Below are positions 8,175-17,270 of a stretch of 37,500 nt of DNA, one piece after another. The stretch comes from Halisarca cf. caerulea (taxonomy: Eukaryota > Porifera > Demospongiae > Chondrillida > Halisarcidae). Position 1 is the stretch's first letter, and each line of letters starts with the position of its first letter. The position numbers and the translations under genes were made by a program. The notes below the pieces were generated by a model, which ran no database searches, was not told the DNA's origin, and saw only the letters and a list, made by a program, of their open reading frames with translations. The stretch is from contig CAUJGJ010000161.1 of NCBI GenBank assembly GCA_963170055.1, positions 615,001 to 652,500 of the forward strand, read 5' to 3'.

Positions 8175-9410
8175 CAAGGAAGCTCTCACCCTACACTCAG
8201 TTCAAGGTCATTTTAGGATTGACAAAAGTTCCAAAATGGCCGCCAAGCCCACATGTACGTAACCTTCCCTTACATCCTAGAATGATGTCATGCAGTGTGT
8301 ATTGCAGTGTTTAGTGTTCCTCTGGTACAATGGTAATGAAAGGATGCTAGTCTTTGGCTTACATGCTGGTGGGTTGACCTCTAACGTTATTCATGGGATG
8401 AGGTAATATGAATTAATAATAATTCTGTGTTACATTTGGGGTTCATTATGTCACTTCCTGTCACATCTAATGAATCTCATTAGATTCATGATTTTCAACT
8501 GTTTTCATTATTCCAGCCAGACAGATAAAAACATGATACATACTTTTACGTATGCAGGGTGGTCACCAGAGAAAAATATGAAAGAGGGTGCATGGCATTT
8601 GTGTAAGCCAGTGGTAGGCTAGTGCACAGCTGCCATATGATGGTTTCACTTCTATTTTATTTAGTATCTTGTAATGGGGTAAATAGGCACTGTGTTGGTT
8701 TTACCTACGTATATTGACTCAAAGTACCTGAACAGAGAAGGAATGACTCTACTTAAAGTTAAGCCAAAATTTAAGGAGGGTGGCCCGCCCTGCTTAAAAG
8801 GGCTGGCGAGAACACTGGTATGCTTACAATTTTGTGTGGGTTTCACAGATTGGAAGTGATGCATGAAAATTTAAGCCCATGAAAATTTACGCAGGTCAAG
8901 TGCTTGTGCAATGACCAACATGGCCGTCAAAAGAACAGGGCTTGTCGAGAAGTACTGCAGCGCATCTTTGCTTTTCTCTTAATGGCTTTTGTCCACAGTC
9001 GGAAGAACTTTACGTCAATAAAAGACTAAAAGAAAGTAGAATTAAAGGGGATCCGCAAAAATAATCCAGTGAAAATTTGAATAGTAGTAAATTTATACGT
9101 ATACAGTAGTTTTCACTTTGCTTTTCAAGCTGTGAATCTTAGAAATATGTCCAACATGTTCTTGACCACATTGGTTACTATGTACGCACTTGAAGTGAAA
9201 GTCGAAGTCTTAACTTTTAATCATGGCTGCCAGATTTGAGCTCTAGAATGGTGTACTGGGCCACACACCATCGGAGTCTTTGGAGCAGCAACACCAATCC
9301 TCCTTGATGTTCTTGAACTTCGAACTTGAACTGGTGGACTTCTGTCATTGGGTTTGTGTGCAACAGGCAACTTGTTGGGTTGGGTACAGTGAGGTTTTCT
9401 GGTACATCTA
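8175..9410. other. Unique stretch of 1.2 kb without a supported gene
   Basis: Mixed composition, frequent stops in all frames and no tandem repeat. Weak tRNA-like boxes at 8323-8381 were considered and rejected. No promoter or splice pair can be defended. Confidence 0.5.
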
Positions 9411-9621
9411 CAGCAGTCCCCCTTCTGACAGACCACCCTTAGGGACAGGTGAAAGGTGGTCTTTCAACAGAGGTGGTCTCTGACAAGGGGAAATAGTATG
9501 GGACATACACATACGTACGTATGTACATGTGTGTGTGTACATATTTGTGACCAATTTTAAGGCTGGTCTTACAAAAGGGATGGTCTTTCACAAGGGTGGT
9601 CTCTCAAAAGAGGTACTTCTG
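9411..9621. mobile_element. MITE family F, copy 1 (211 bp)
   Basis: Left end CAGCAGTCCCCCTTCTGACA and right end reverse complement CAGAAGTACCTCTTTTGAGA, both continuing GACCACCC: 23 of 28 positions match. TA flanks at 9409-9410 and 9622-9623. A longer relative is at 13201-14057. A TACGTA cluster (about 9510-9530) lies in the middle. Confidence 0.85.
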
Positions 9622-9843
9622 TATGTATTTAATAATTGTGACAGATTATTGGTTTCTGGCAAGTATACGTATTTCAACTAGCAGTTGAATGATGACAAAG
9701 TTGCCAACGCAGTTGTTTTGTAATAGTAAACCTAGATATCTCACTTCAAACTACGTATTTCTATTTTCACAAACTTCCAAAATGTTAATTGATGAACATT
9801 TTCTCTTGTTTGGTATGCCATGCCAGATTCGGACTCCCCTTAC

Positions 9844-9990
9844 TTAGGCCCTATGGGGCCAAATTTGGTTGCTGTTTTGGGCCCCATGGGGCCTAATTCA
9901 ATCTGATTTGGTTGCTGTTTTGGGCCCCATGGGGCCTAATTCAACCTGATTCGGTTGCTGTTTTGGGCCCTACCAAGACAAAATAGGCCA
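9844..9990. repeat. 43-bp tandem repeat with GGCCCCATGGGGCC palindrome
   Basis: About three units at 43-bp period (starts near 9863, 9906, 9949), each with GGTTGCTGTTTTGGGCCC. Two units contain the perfect 14-bp palindrome GGCCCCATGGGGCC; the first has a variant. Confidence 0.93.
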
Positions 9991-10304
9991 CCCTTTTAGT
10001 TTGGTCCTGAAAATGTAAACCAAGGCTGAAAAATTTTAAAGTTAATAAAAATTGTAGGAATAGAAGAGTAGGGGAAAGATAAGTAGTCTTAGTACGGAAT
10101 AATAATAGAGGTCATAATAAAATGAAGTCTCAGGAAGAAATAATGATATAAAGAATTCTATGTACAAATGGGACGGACTCAGGAAGATTAATGTTCTCCA
10201 AAGCAGTAATTTGTGGTGACATAAGTAATATGAATCCATGCAGTACACTTTGCACATGGTAAACGTCATCGATTTCATCTTCTTGCATGGATTGTAAAGA
10301 TATG
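9991..10304. other. AT-rich unique stretch, no gene seen
   Basis: A 78-codon minus-strand frame (10042-10278) is rich in F, Y and L from AT-rich sequence. It shows no domain or start context and is treated as fortuitous. Confidence 0.5.
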
Positions 10305-10450
10305 AGGATTGTTCAATCTTTCAGTGTAGAAGTTGAACAAACACAGATTCTTTCTATGTGCTACCATTTTATAGGATGAGTCTGGCTACGGCAGACTACA
10401 TAGCACACAGCAAGAATCTGTGATTGTTGTTCACTGGATTGAACAATCCT
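10305..10450. other. 146-bp foldback (long hairpin)
   Basis: The arms start AGGATTGTTCAATC at both ends in opposite orientation and continue to ACAGATTCTT and TGTGCTA, about 55 bp per arm with small gaps. The loop (about 10364-10397) has its own stem, AGTCTG/CAGACT around GCTACGG. No target duplication is visible. It could be a foldback transposon remnant or the template of a long structured RNA. Confidence 0.75.
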
Positions 10451-10456
10451 CACAAA

Positions 10457-10645
10457 CTAATCGCTCTTTCGATATATAACTGACCATTGTCGACAAAGTT
10501 CTTTTATACTCTCTTGTGAGTTCTTGGAGCTTCCCTCCACAGGATAGTGGCAAGCAGTGTCTCGAGAGCAAGCAATTACGTACTGAATTGCTTCAACAAG
10601 AATTTTGTCTTCTTCAGTTCGATTGTTGTCCTTAGTTTTCAGACG
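10457..10645 (-). CDS. Exon-like minus-strand open stretch, 62 codons, no Met start
   Basis: Read on the minus strand, 10645 down to 10460 is open and closes with TAG at 10457-10459. The predicted residues have protein-like, non-repetitive composition: RTEEDKILVEAIQYVIACSR, then DTACHYPVEGSSKNSQESIK, ending ELCRQWSVIYRKSD. A helix with regular hydrophobic spacing (ILVEAIQYVIA) is followed by a polar linker and a second helix-like part. No Met, and upstream frames are broken, so it would be a terminal exon or a gene fragment. The stop sits 7 bp from the 146-bp foldback. No family recognised. Confidence 0.25.
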   Translation of the reverse strand, partial: RLKTKDNNRTEEDKILVEAIQYVIACSRDTACHYPVEGSSKNSQESIKELCRQWSVIYRKSD

Positions 10646-10821
10646 TTACTATCGCTTCAAATTGCTTTCAATTTTGTTTGATTTCTTCCTGTTTCGATCA
10701 TTCTGTTCACGGCAATCGCTCTACTTCTGCATATTCCAAGGGGGGCATTTTTGGCAGGGCGGAACCGTTTCGGCACCTGCGTTATCTGCCGTTTTAGGCC
10801 CGGTGGAACCAATACGGTGGT

Positions 10822-10957
10822 GGGGGGGGGGGGGGGGGGGGGGGGGGCAAATACCGCATGACAGGCACATACATAATCCTTCTTACAATAGTAGTAAAAT
10901 TGCATACGTACGTATTTGTTTAGTGTAGGCTTTTTGGAACTGTTGTTTCTTCTGAAC

Positions 10958-10988
<31 letters not shown>

Positions 10989-11010
10989 CACCACCACCAC
11001 CACCACCACT
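10822..11010. repeat. G26 homopolymer, then C18 with (CA)n and (CCA)n
   Basis: G-run at 10822-10847. C-run at 10957-10974, directly followed by CACACA and then a CCA triplet run to about 11008. The two homopolymers are in inverted orientation about 110 bp apart and could pair; each can also form G-quadruplex on the G strand. Frames across them encode only polyglycine or polyproline artefacts. Confidence 0.95.
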
Positions 11011-11121
11011 TTTGAATCCATTCTGTCAATCAAAACCAGATTCAACGTAGTTTTTTGGTCAGCTTGGTTTGTGTGTGGAGGAGAGCAGGACTCCTTCCAG
11101 ATTCAATGTGCAGCATTGAAG

Positions 11122-11470
11122 ACCTTACATGGTGGGGCCAACTGACATTGTAGTGGTGGTGGAGATTCCAAGAAATGTGTACAGGTGCCTAATGTCTCTG
11201 TGGTTTGGCGACTTCCTTGTAGCTCTCTGTTGTACACAGAGTGTTGGTTGTCTGTTGCATAGGGAATGATGCAATGGGGATACCTGTGAGGCCCTGTGAT
11301 CTGGTCAATGAGTCATTTTTTACCTCATCAATCACAAACTCACATCTCTGAGTCTTGTTTGGCAGCCTGTCAACATGTGCTTGACCTGGTTGATGGGGTC
11401 ATTGTGATCCAATTGGGTGACCTGCCAGAGTGTTGTGGCACAAAGGGCCAAGGGGATCCCTGCTGTGTAA
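11122..11470 (-). other. Stop-poor unique block, possible decayed coding sequence
   Basis: On the minus strand three frames are open in overlapping relay. One has non-repetitive residues ALCATTLWQVTQLDHNDPIN and stops at 11332. A second is open from 11398 to a stop at 11189-11191 (69 codons, including CEFVIDEVKNDSLTRSQG). A third includes YATDNQHSVYNRELQGSRQ. All have protein-like composition and no Met-initiated long frame. This could be a frameshifted gene or transposon relic, or chance in sequence poor in TA-rich stops. No family recognised. Confidence 0.25.
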
Positions 11471-11528
11471 TACATGTACGTACGTAGGTATGTGCGTACA
11501 TATGTATACTGGGGAAGGGTGTGTTCTG

Positions 11529-11529
11529 C

Positions 11530-11601
<72 letters not shown>

Positions 11602-11709
11602 ATGTGGATGTGTGGATGTGTGAGTGTGTGTGTGTGTGGATGTGCGTGTGTATAGATGGGTGTGTGTGTAGATGTGTAGATGTGTAGATGTGTGTAGATG
11701 TGTGTGTAG

Positions 11710-11769
<60 letters not shown>

Positions 11770-11903
11770 ATGTGGATGTGTGGATGTGTGAGTGTGTGTG
11801 TGTGTGGATGTGCGTGTGTGTAGATGGGTGTGTGTGTAGATGTGTAGATGTGTAGATGTGTGTAGATGTGTGTAGATGTGTGTGTGTGTAGATGTGTGTG
11901 TAG

Positions 11904-11973
<70 letters not shown>

Positions 11974-12076
11974 ATGTGGATGTGTGAGTGTGTGTGTGTG
12001 TGGATGTGTGTGTGTGTAGATGGGTGTGTGTGTAGATGTGTAGATGTGTGTAGATGTGTGTGTGTGTAGATGTGTG

Positions 12077-12123
<47 letters not shown>

Positions 12124-12230
12124 GGGTGTGTAGATGTGAGGGTACACGCACAAGTGTGTGCATGTATACGTACGTACGTATATGTGTGTATGTAGATGTG
12201 CATGTGCATGTGTGTAGGTGTGTGTGTGCT

Positions 12231-12293
<63 letters not shown>

Positions 12294-12310
12294 ATGTGCG
12301 TGTGTGTACG
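11529..12310. repeat. 780-bp compound GT array with higher-order repeat
   Basis: Long GT runs (about 11529-11600, 11710-11768, 11905-11970, 12070-12118, 12234-12292) alternate with GTAGATGTGTAGATG-type blocks. The block GTGGATGTGGATGTG recurs at about 11598, 11766 and 11970, defining a higher-order unit of roughly 170-205 bp repeated three times. Very long histidine/threonine and cysteine/valine frames here are artefacts. Confidence 0.97.
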
Positions 12311-12486
12311 TATGTAGGTGTGTGTGTGTGCATGTGCGTGTGTGTAGGCGTGTGTGTGCATGTGTGAGTGTATAGGTGTGTATGTGCATCATGCATGTGT
12401 AAATACGTACATACGTATGTATGTGTGTTTGTTTCATGTTTATGCACATACATATGCTTTGTACATGTGTGCTTATGTACTATGTG

Positions 12487-12618
12487 TAATAGTTGTATCC
12501 TGCCTTGGTGTGCTACAGCAGCCATAAAGTGCTAATTGATTGACCGAGGGCGCAGCCCGAGGTCAGTTAATTAGCACTTTATGCTGCTGTAGCACACCAA
12601 GGCAGGATACAACTATTA
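12487..12618. mobile_element. 132-bp near-perfect palindrome
   Basis: Arms 12487-12545 and 12561-12618 are reverse complements with only two mismatches and one 1-base indel (ends TAATAGTTGTATCCTGCC / mirrored). The 15-base centre GAGGGCGCAGCCCGA forms a further GGGC/GCCC stem. TGTG lies directly outside both ends (12483-12486, 12619-12622) and may be a target duplication, though the area is TG-rich. It is most simply a full-length foldback MITE; the near-identity of the arms implies youth or gene conversion. Confidence 0.85.
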
Positions 12619-12630
12619 TGTGTCATGGTG

Positions 12631-13130
12631 AAGCGGGAAACTTTCGCGGAAGAAAACCTTTGCGAATTTCGCGAACAAGAGAGGATTCGCAAAATTTTTA
12701 TTCACGAAAAGTCAAAAAGGATTGAAGCGTCGTTGTGCGTTATTCAGTACATAGACGCTATCGAGGACGCTATGTAACCAGTTTTGTTCGTGCTAAGCCT
12801 TTTATTTGAAGATGTACTCGGTCGTAACACTTAGTCGTACAGCTTATGGCTGCTATGGATTGCTTCAAGTACTTTCTACCTTCTAAACCGACACTACCGG
12901 TTCTCTCTGCTTATACAGTATCTTCATCAGATTCTACGATTACAACTGCAGACAAGGAGATAAGACAAGTTCCCAGAGCTCCTTGTAGGCACGATAGCCT
13001 CGCATGATAGTTTCCAGTACGTAGGTCACGCGTAAACATGTGTGTTTCCACACACGTGGAAACACACATGCTTTGATATGGCCACGTACACAATGGTTGC
13101 CTTACCAATCCGTGAAAGTTTTCTTCCTTA
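12631..13130. mobile_element. Possible MITE family G, copy 2
   Basis: The left border AAGCGGGAAACTTTCGCGGA resembles the reverse complement of the right border, AAGGAAGAAAACTTTCACGG. The left interior (TTTGCGAATTTCGCGAA) recalls the copy at 26081-26370. The block is CpG-rich relative to its surroundings. No frame is recognised. The borders are imperfect, so the call is tentative. Confidence 0.35.
13037..13070. other. Perfect 15-bp stem hairpin with 4-base loop
   Basis: CATGTGTGTTTCCAC, loop ACAC, then the exact reverse complement. It lies within the candidate G element. Confidence 0.9.
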
Positions 13131-13200
13131 TAGAATTTTATGCACATGTCATATGGTCTTTAGTCAAGTCTCATTCTGTGTATGTATGATTATTGGAATA

Positions 13201-14057
13201 TAGTTGTACCCCTTTTGAGAGACCACCCTTGGGGACTGTGAAAGGTAGTCTTTCAAAAGAGATGGTCTCTAACAAAGGGGGAGATTAATATGAGGTTAAT
13301 GAGGTTCACTTACTTAGCCATCTGATCTGCACAAACAATCGCTCCTCTGACAATACCTACACTGCTCCCCTCCTGTTGGGTCCGATTTCTGAACCCCCCC
13401 TTCGATTGTTAGGTCAGCCATGCCACAGAATTCTCATTCCATGACTGGCGGTTGGCTAGGATGTTATCGACAGACCTCCCCTTCGCTATGTGGTTTGGGG
13501 AAGCCATGCTTCCTCGCACCCAGCCTTATCACATCACATCACCAAGGCGATGGAGATTAAACCAAAGGAGACGCTGGTAGTGGGTTTCCTGGGACACGCA
13601 CCTGTAGGGAAACACATGGAAAGACACATACACATGGCACGCATTGGATCTCGAATCGCCCCCTACTAACGACACCTACTCATATGACATTGAAGCCGGG
13701 TACGAACGATAACTATTCCTTTTCCTGAGACCACGATCTTTAAAAGACAAACAAGGGAAAGGGCTGGGTGGGCAAAGAACGGCTACCTTCGGAGTATCTC
13801 TCATTGCTTTGCAACAATTGGTGTACTTGTTAAAATCAAAGCTATGCAGGCTCAATCATCCATTACCGGCACTCCTGGGCACGCCATTATGTTAACCAAT
13901 GACATAAGCTCCCTTATTAACTCAGTTTACTTCTGTAAACTCCATCATACGTGTGTACGTATGTACGTACGTATATACATTTGTGACCAGCAGAGCTGGT
14001 CTTACAAAAGGGGGGGGGGTCTTTCACGAGGATGGTCTCTCAGAAGGGGCACTGCTA
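13201..14057. mobile_element. MITE family F, long copy (857 bp)
   Basis: Left end TAGTTGTACCCCTTTTGAGA and right end reverse complement TAGCAGTGCCCCTTCTGAGA, each followed by GACCA(C/T)CC: 23 of 28 match. TA flanks at 13199-13200 and 14058-14059. Both ends match the 211-bp copy at 9411 (including GACCAnC..GCTGGTCTTACAAAAGG on the right). About 660 bp (roughly 13290-13945) has no counterpart in the short copy. That insert has normal composition and an open plus-strand run from 13460 to 13669 that includes MEIKPKETLVVGFLGHAPVG and ends at TAA. It could be the ancestral interior, a second insertion or captured host DNA. Confidence 0.7.
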
Positions 14058-14112
14058 TATATATATACGTATATATATATATATATATATACGTACGTAT
14101 ATGCGTATGTAC
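14052..14112. repeat. (TA)n microsatellite with TACG words
   Basis: TATATATATA runs interrupted by ACGTA, immediately outside the right end of the long F element. Confidence 0.95.
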
Positions 14113-14168
14113 ATAAGCTTTGTGTCACATGGTGTTGTTCAGGACATGTGGTGGACAGTGTATTATGC

Positions 14169-14618
14169 CAGGGATTTTTCTAGAGAATATGCCAGGGGGG
14201 GCATATTGAAACTGTCTACACTGGGGGGGGGGGGGGGGGGGGGGGTAGCCATGTACCCATGCTTTGACGGTACAGTCAGAAAATTATGGGAATGAATGAG
14301 AAACTGTGCTGTTGCTAAGATAGTTAAGATGATAAAAACTTGACTGAGGAATCGTCCGAGAGAAACCAATCTTTCTCATCTCATAAAAATTGCCATCGAA
14401 TCTCCGTAAAATCTCTCTGAGAAGAACTAGCTACATATGTACGTATATGGTATGAATTAATATGTTTATCATTGATAACAAAATTTATATCATTGATCAT
14501 GATCCATCTCAGGTGGGCATGATCCATCTCAGGTGGGCATGATCCATCTCAGGGATCACGGCAACTTTCAGGGGGGAGGGGGGGAGTACCCCCCTGCCCC
14601 CCTCTACAAAAAACCCTG
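14169..14618. mobile_element. Candidate inverted-repeat element H with G23 run
   Basis: Left end CAGGGATTTTTCTAGAG and right end reverse complement CAGGGTTTTTTGTAGAG (14 of 17), each followed by a G-rich block with CAGGGGGG. Contains a G-run at 14223-14245 and a 20-bp unit (CATGATCCATCTCAGGTGGG) three times at 14498-14557. No coding content and no obvious target duplication. Confidence 0.55.
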
Positions 14619-14659
14619 TGTGTTTGTCATTATCCAATTAGTTTCAAAGCTCCAATGTG

Positions 14660-14735
14660 TATACATACATACATATGTGTGTACGTACGTATGTACATAC
14701 AAGATGTACGTACGTACGTACATACGTACGTACAT
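14660..14735. repeat. TACGTA-word cluster
   Basis: ACATACATACATATG, then two TACGTACGTA tracts flanking ACATACAAGATG. Confidence 0.9.
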
Positions 14736-14749
14736 CTCTCTGTGTTTGA

Positions 14750-14983
14750 TAATTTCCACAGCTGCTGTGCTCCTTTGACTAAGGATCCTGACTTGCATAT
14801 TTGTGTGGCCTCCAGTAGCTGTATAGTTTGTGTTGTTTTTGAGCCTTGAGAGCATCCCATGGTTTGGTTGCAACACTAGTCATCCTGGTAGCAGATAGCC
14901 CTCCCAACCTGGCACTGACAATAAGCAACACCTCTCGCCGGAATCCAACCAGGAAGTGGTTACCATGCCCTCATCCATGTGTT
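14750..14983 (+). other. Unique block, plus strand open but unassigned
   Basis: Open on the plus strand from 14846 into the following repeat. Before the repeat the residues are not low-complexity (LVATLVILVADSPPNLALTI). No splice pair or family is seen; it is weak as a coding call. Confidence 0.2.
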
Positions 14984-15180
14984 ACCACACTCGCACCCTC
15001 TCCTCTTGGCCACAACTTGTGTGCCACACCCACCCTCTCCTTTTGGCGACCACTTGTGCACCACACCCACCCTCTCCTCTCCACCACCACCCCTTGTGCA
15101 CCACACCCACCCTCTCCTCTCCACCACCACCCCTTGTGTGCCACACCCATCCTCTCCTCTCCACCACCATCACCCCTGAA
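14984..15180. repeat. 40-bp minisatellite, five units
   Basis: Units of CCACACCCACCCTCTCCTCT plus CCACCACCACCCCTTGTGCA, three at exactly 40 bp from 15061 and two diverged 38-39 bp units before them. Proline/histidine-rich frames are by-products. Confidence 0.93.
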
Positions 15181-15344
15181 ATTGGCCTTTGACTGGTTAT
15201 TTATCACCTGTAACTGTCATCGTGAGGTGGCCATACAAGCTGTAAATTACATGCGTAGCAGTTTTAGGTATGGTGTTACATGCGTATGTACGTACGTAGC
15301 TGAAGTTTTGGTTGCACAATATTATACGTATGTCATCAGGTATA

Positions 15345-15597
15345 CAGCAAAACCTGTCTATAACAACCACTCAGTTACTACAGGAGCATGTACTGTGTGT
15401 ACAGTAGTATAGTAAACCTGTTTATAACAACCCCTCAAGGGACCAAGTGATGGTGGTCTTTGTAGACAGGTACTCCTTATACAGAGGTGCAGTAGTATCA
15501 CTGAGGTGGTGCATGGAGCAGCCTAGAGTGGTCACTATAGACAGGTGGTGTTTCTACGTACGTACATCTGTAAGTGGTCTTAAGACAGGTTTCATTG
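15345..15597 (+). mobile_element. MITE family E, copy 2, with an extra left end
   Basis: The main element spans about 15410-15597: left AGTAAACCTGTTTATAACAA, right end GACAGGTTTCATTG followed by TA. It is largely collinear with the copy at 7907. A separate left terminus CAGCAAAACCTGTCTATAAC lies at 15345-15380, as if a second copy was cut short or the end was duplicated. Confidence 0.8.
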
Positions 15598-15607
15598 TAA
15601 ATGATGG

Positions 15608-15690
15608 ACATACGTACGTACGTAGATGTATCCTCACAATATGCATACATACATCCATACGTATGTACGTACGTACGTACGTACCTGTGA
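15608..15690. repeat. TACGTA-word cluster
   Basis: Two tracts, ACATACGTACGTACGTAG and a longer one ending TACGTACGTACGTACC. Confidence 0.9.
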
Positions 15691-15758
15691 GTATTCACCT
15701 GCCAGTGTGGATGTGACATTCTCCTCCCTTGGCTTGCTCTCTTTCAATTGACTTTCAG

Positions 15759-15878
15759 CTACGTGCGCTGCCCAAATCCTCTTCAGGCCAGCGTGGCAGT
15801 CTCATGACTGAGACGCACTCCTACCCTGAGTGTTCAAGACTTAACAGCTATGGGAGAGCTCCTTTCCCCTCAAGATGA
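15759..15878 (+). CDS. Candidate terminal exon, 39 codons
   Basis: A good acceptor (pyrimidine-rich, ending CAATTGACTTTCAG at 15758) precedes an open stretch from 15759 to TGA at 15876-15878. Residues: LRALPKSSSGQRGSLMTETH, then SYPECSRLNSYGRAPFPSR. An AATAAA poly(A) signal follows at 15997-16002. Against this, the 3' part resembles a block at about 16983-17270 at DNA level, with better conservation in the presumed UTR than in the frame, so the locus may be a dispersed repeat. No family recognised. Confidence 0.25.
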   Translation, partial: LRALPKSSSGQRGSLMTETHSYPECSRLNSYGRAPFPSR

Positions 15879-15996
15879 TGTCTTGATACGAGTGCTTTAA
15901 TCTCTGAAAAAAGTCACACTTTGTGCCCACTTCATTCCCGTAGATTTTTTCTCACGTGAGCGCACCATTTCATTTGTCCAGGAATTTGTTATAAGA

Positions 15997-16002
15997 AATA
16001 AA
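15997..16002 (+). terminator. AATAAA poly(A) signal candidate
   Basis: Hexamer 119 bp downstream of the TGA at 15878, followed by GTGTGTAAGTCCCTTTG as a modest GU-rich element. Confidence 0.3.
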
Positions 16003-16039
16003 AATCAAGTGTGTAAGTCCCTTTGTAAGGTCTCAATCT

Positions 16040-16210
16040 TATGTACATACATACGTAGGTACGTGCTATATACGTACATACATACAGTATATTTGTACAT
16101 ACGTATGTATGTACTGTCATCATATTTGTACATACGTACGTATGTAGACTTGACGCAGAGTATACTGTAGGTACGTATGTACGTACAGTAGGTATAGTAC
16201 GTAGGTATCA
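16040..16210. repeat. TACGTA-word clusters with TATTTGTACATACGTA duplication
   Basis: Two copies of ATATTTGTACATACG (near 16088 and 16123) and repeated GTAGGTACGTA words. Confidence 0.85.
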
Positions 16211-16293
16211 CAATAAACTTTACGTATAGTATTGTAAATACAGTACTGAAGAATAACAAATATAAAACCGTTATTACAGAGCAATAACATAGG

Positions 16294-16295
<2 letters not shown>

Positions 16296-16355
<60 letters not shown>

Positions 16356-16399
16356 ATGTGTGTGCGTGCATGCGCATGCGTGTGTGCATGTGCATGTGC

Positions 16400-16438
<39 letters not shown>
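16296..16438. repeat. (GT)n microsatellite, two blocks
   Basis: GT runs at about 16296-16354 and 16404-16438, separated by GCATGCGCATGCG, a potential small cruciform. Confidence 0.97.
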
Positions 16439-16439
<1 letters not shown>

Positions 16440-16607
16440 ATAATGCATTCATATTACATGCAGTGCCTACGTATCATGAAATCACACAGTTTAATTTTTT
16501 CCCAACACCATTGGAAGACATTTGTATGTATGTACGTATTTGCCTAGTTTGAGGATCATAAAAGTTTCATTGCTATAAAATATGTATGTACAGTGCAGAT
16601 ATGAATT

Positions 16608-16864
16608 AAAAGTTAAGGGCTAACCGTTAATAATTGTCAACTTCTAACTGGTACGTAACACATATTTGTGACATAGCTGATGACGTATGGAAGACGTCAA
16701 CGAAAGAAAACTTTGAAGCCAGAAACAGCACTGTCGTTCACAATAAAGCTGAAACGCACCTTTGGCAACTTATTGTGCAAGAGTATTACTCCATCATATA
16801 GAGCGAGGCCGTAGTAGGGAGTTAGTGGTTAACAGTTAACTTTAACTTTATTCCGTTAACTTTT
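16608..16864. mobile_element. Possible short inverted-repeat element (N)
   Basis: AAAAGTTAA at the left and TTAACTTTT at the right in inverted orientation, with further GTTAAC words just inside both ends. The interior is CpG-containing unique DNA with GACGTC palindromes (near 16694). The ends are short and AT-rich, so chance is possible. Confidence 0.3.
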
Positions 16865-16982
16865 ACCCGAACGGAGCTAAAGGTGAAACATTAAAATTCT
16901 TTGCTTTTCCATGATCCGTACCGTACATACGTATGTACGTATAAAATATATTATAGTTGACATTCTGCAGTCTTGCCACCAT

Positions 16983-17270
16983 CTGAGACACACTCACACT
17001 TCAAGCTTACGACAAAGGCGTTAGGAGAACTCCATTTCTTTTTGAGGATTGTGCCTTAGTGTGAACTCGCAAATTTCTAAAGAAAGTCACGCTTCATGCT
17101 AGTTTCTAAAGAAAGTTACACTTCATGCTAGTTTCTAAAGAAAGTCACACTTCATGCTAGTTTTGTTCCCGTAGGTTTACACTCATGCACATACGTATGT
17201 ACCATTTCATTCGCCCGTGAACTTGCCATAAGGAGACAAAATCAGAGGTGGGAAACACTTTGTAAGATAG
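16983..17270 (+). repeat. Block related to 15815-16032, with 29-bp triplication
   Basis: Shares GAGACnCACTC, AAAGTCAC, TTCCCGTAG, CACCATTTCATT / TACCATTTCATT and TTTGTAAG in the same order with the block at 15815-16032. Within it TTTCTAAAGAAAGTCACACT plus TCATGCTAG occurs three times at 29-bp spacing (17074-17160). A short plus-strand frame (including PPSETHSHFKLTTKALGELH) occupies the place of the 15759 frame and ends at a TAG near 17060. Confidence 0.65.

Noticed and set aside
8316..8391. tRNA gene or SINE head: A-box-like TGGTACAATGG (8323) and B-box-like GGTTGACCTC (8372)
   Set aside because: Spacing is right, but the acceptor ends do not pair, no anticodon stem can be drawn and the B box lacks the TTCGA core.
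11332..12525. Very long minus-strand frames (up to 397 codons) of histidine and threonine
   Set aside because: They are translations of the GT/CA array: period-2 sequence without stops is open in several frames at once. The non-repeat flanks carry no continuous coding signal.
13620..13700. B-box-like sequence on the minus strand (GATTCGAGATCC) suggesting a tRNA-derived SINE
   Set aside because: No A box at the right distance and no tail. The segment lies inside the long F element.
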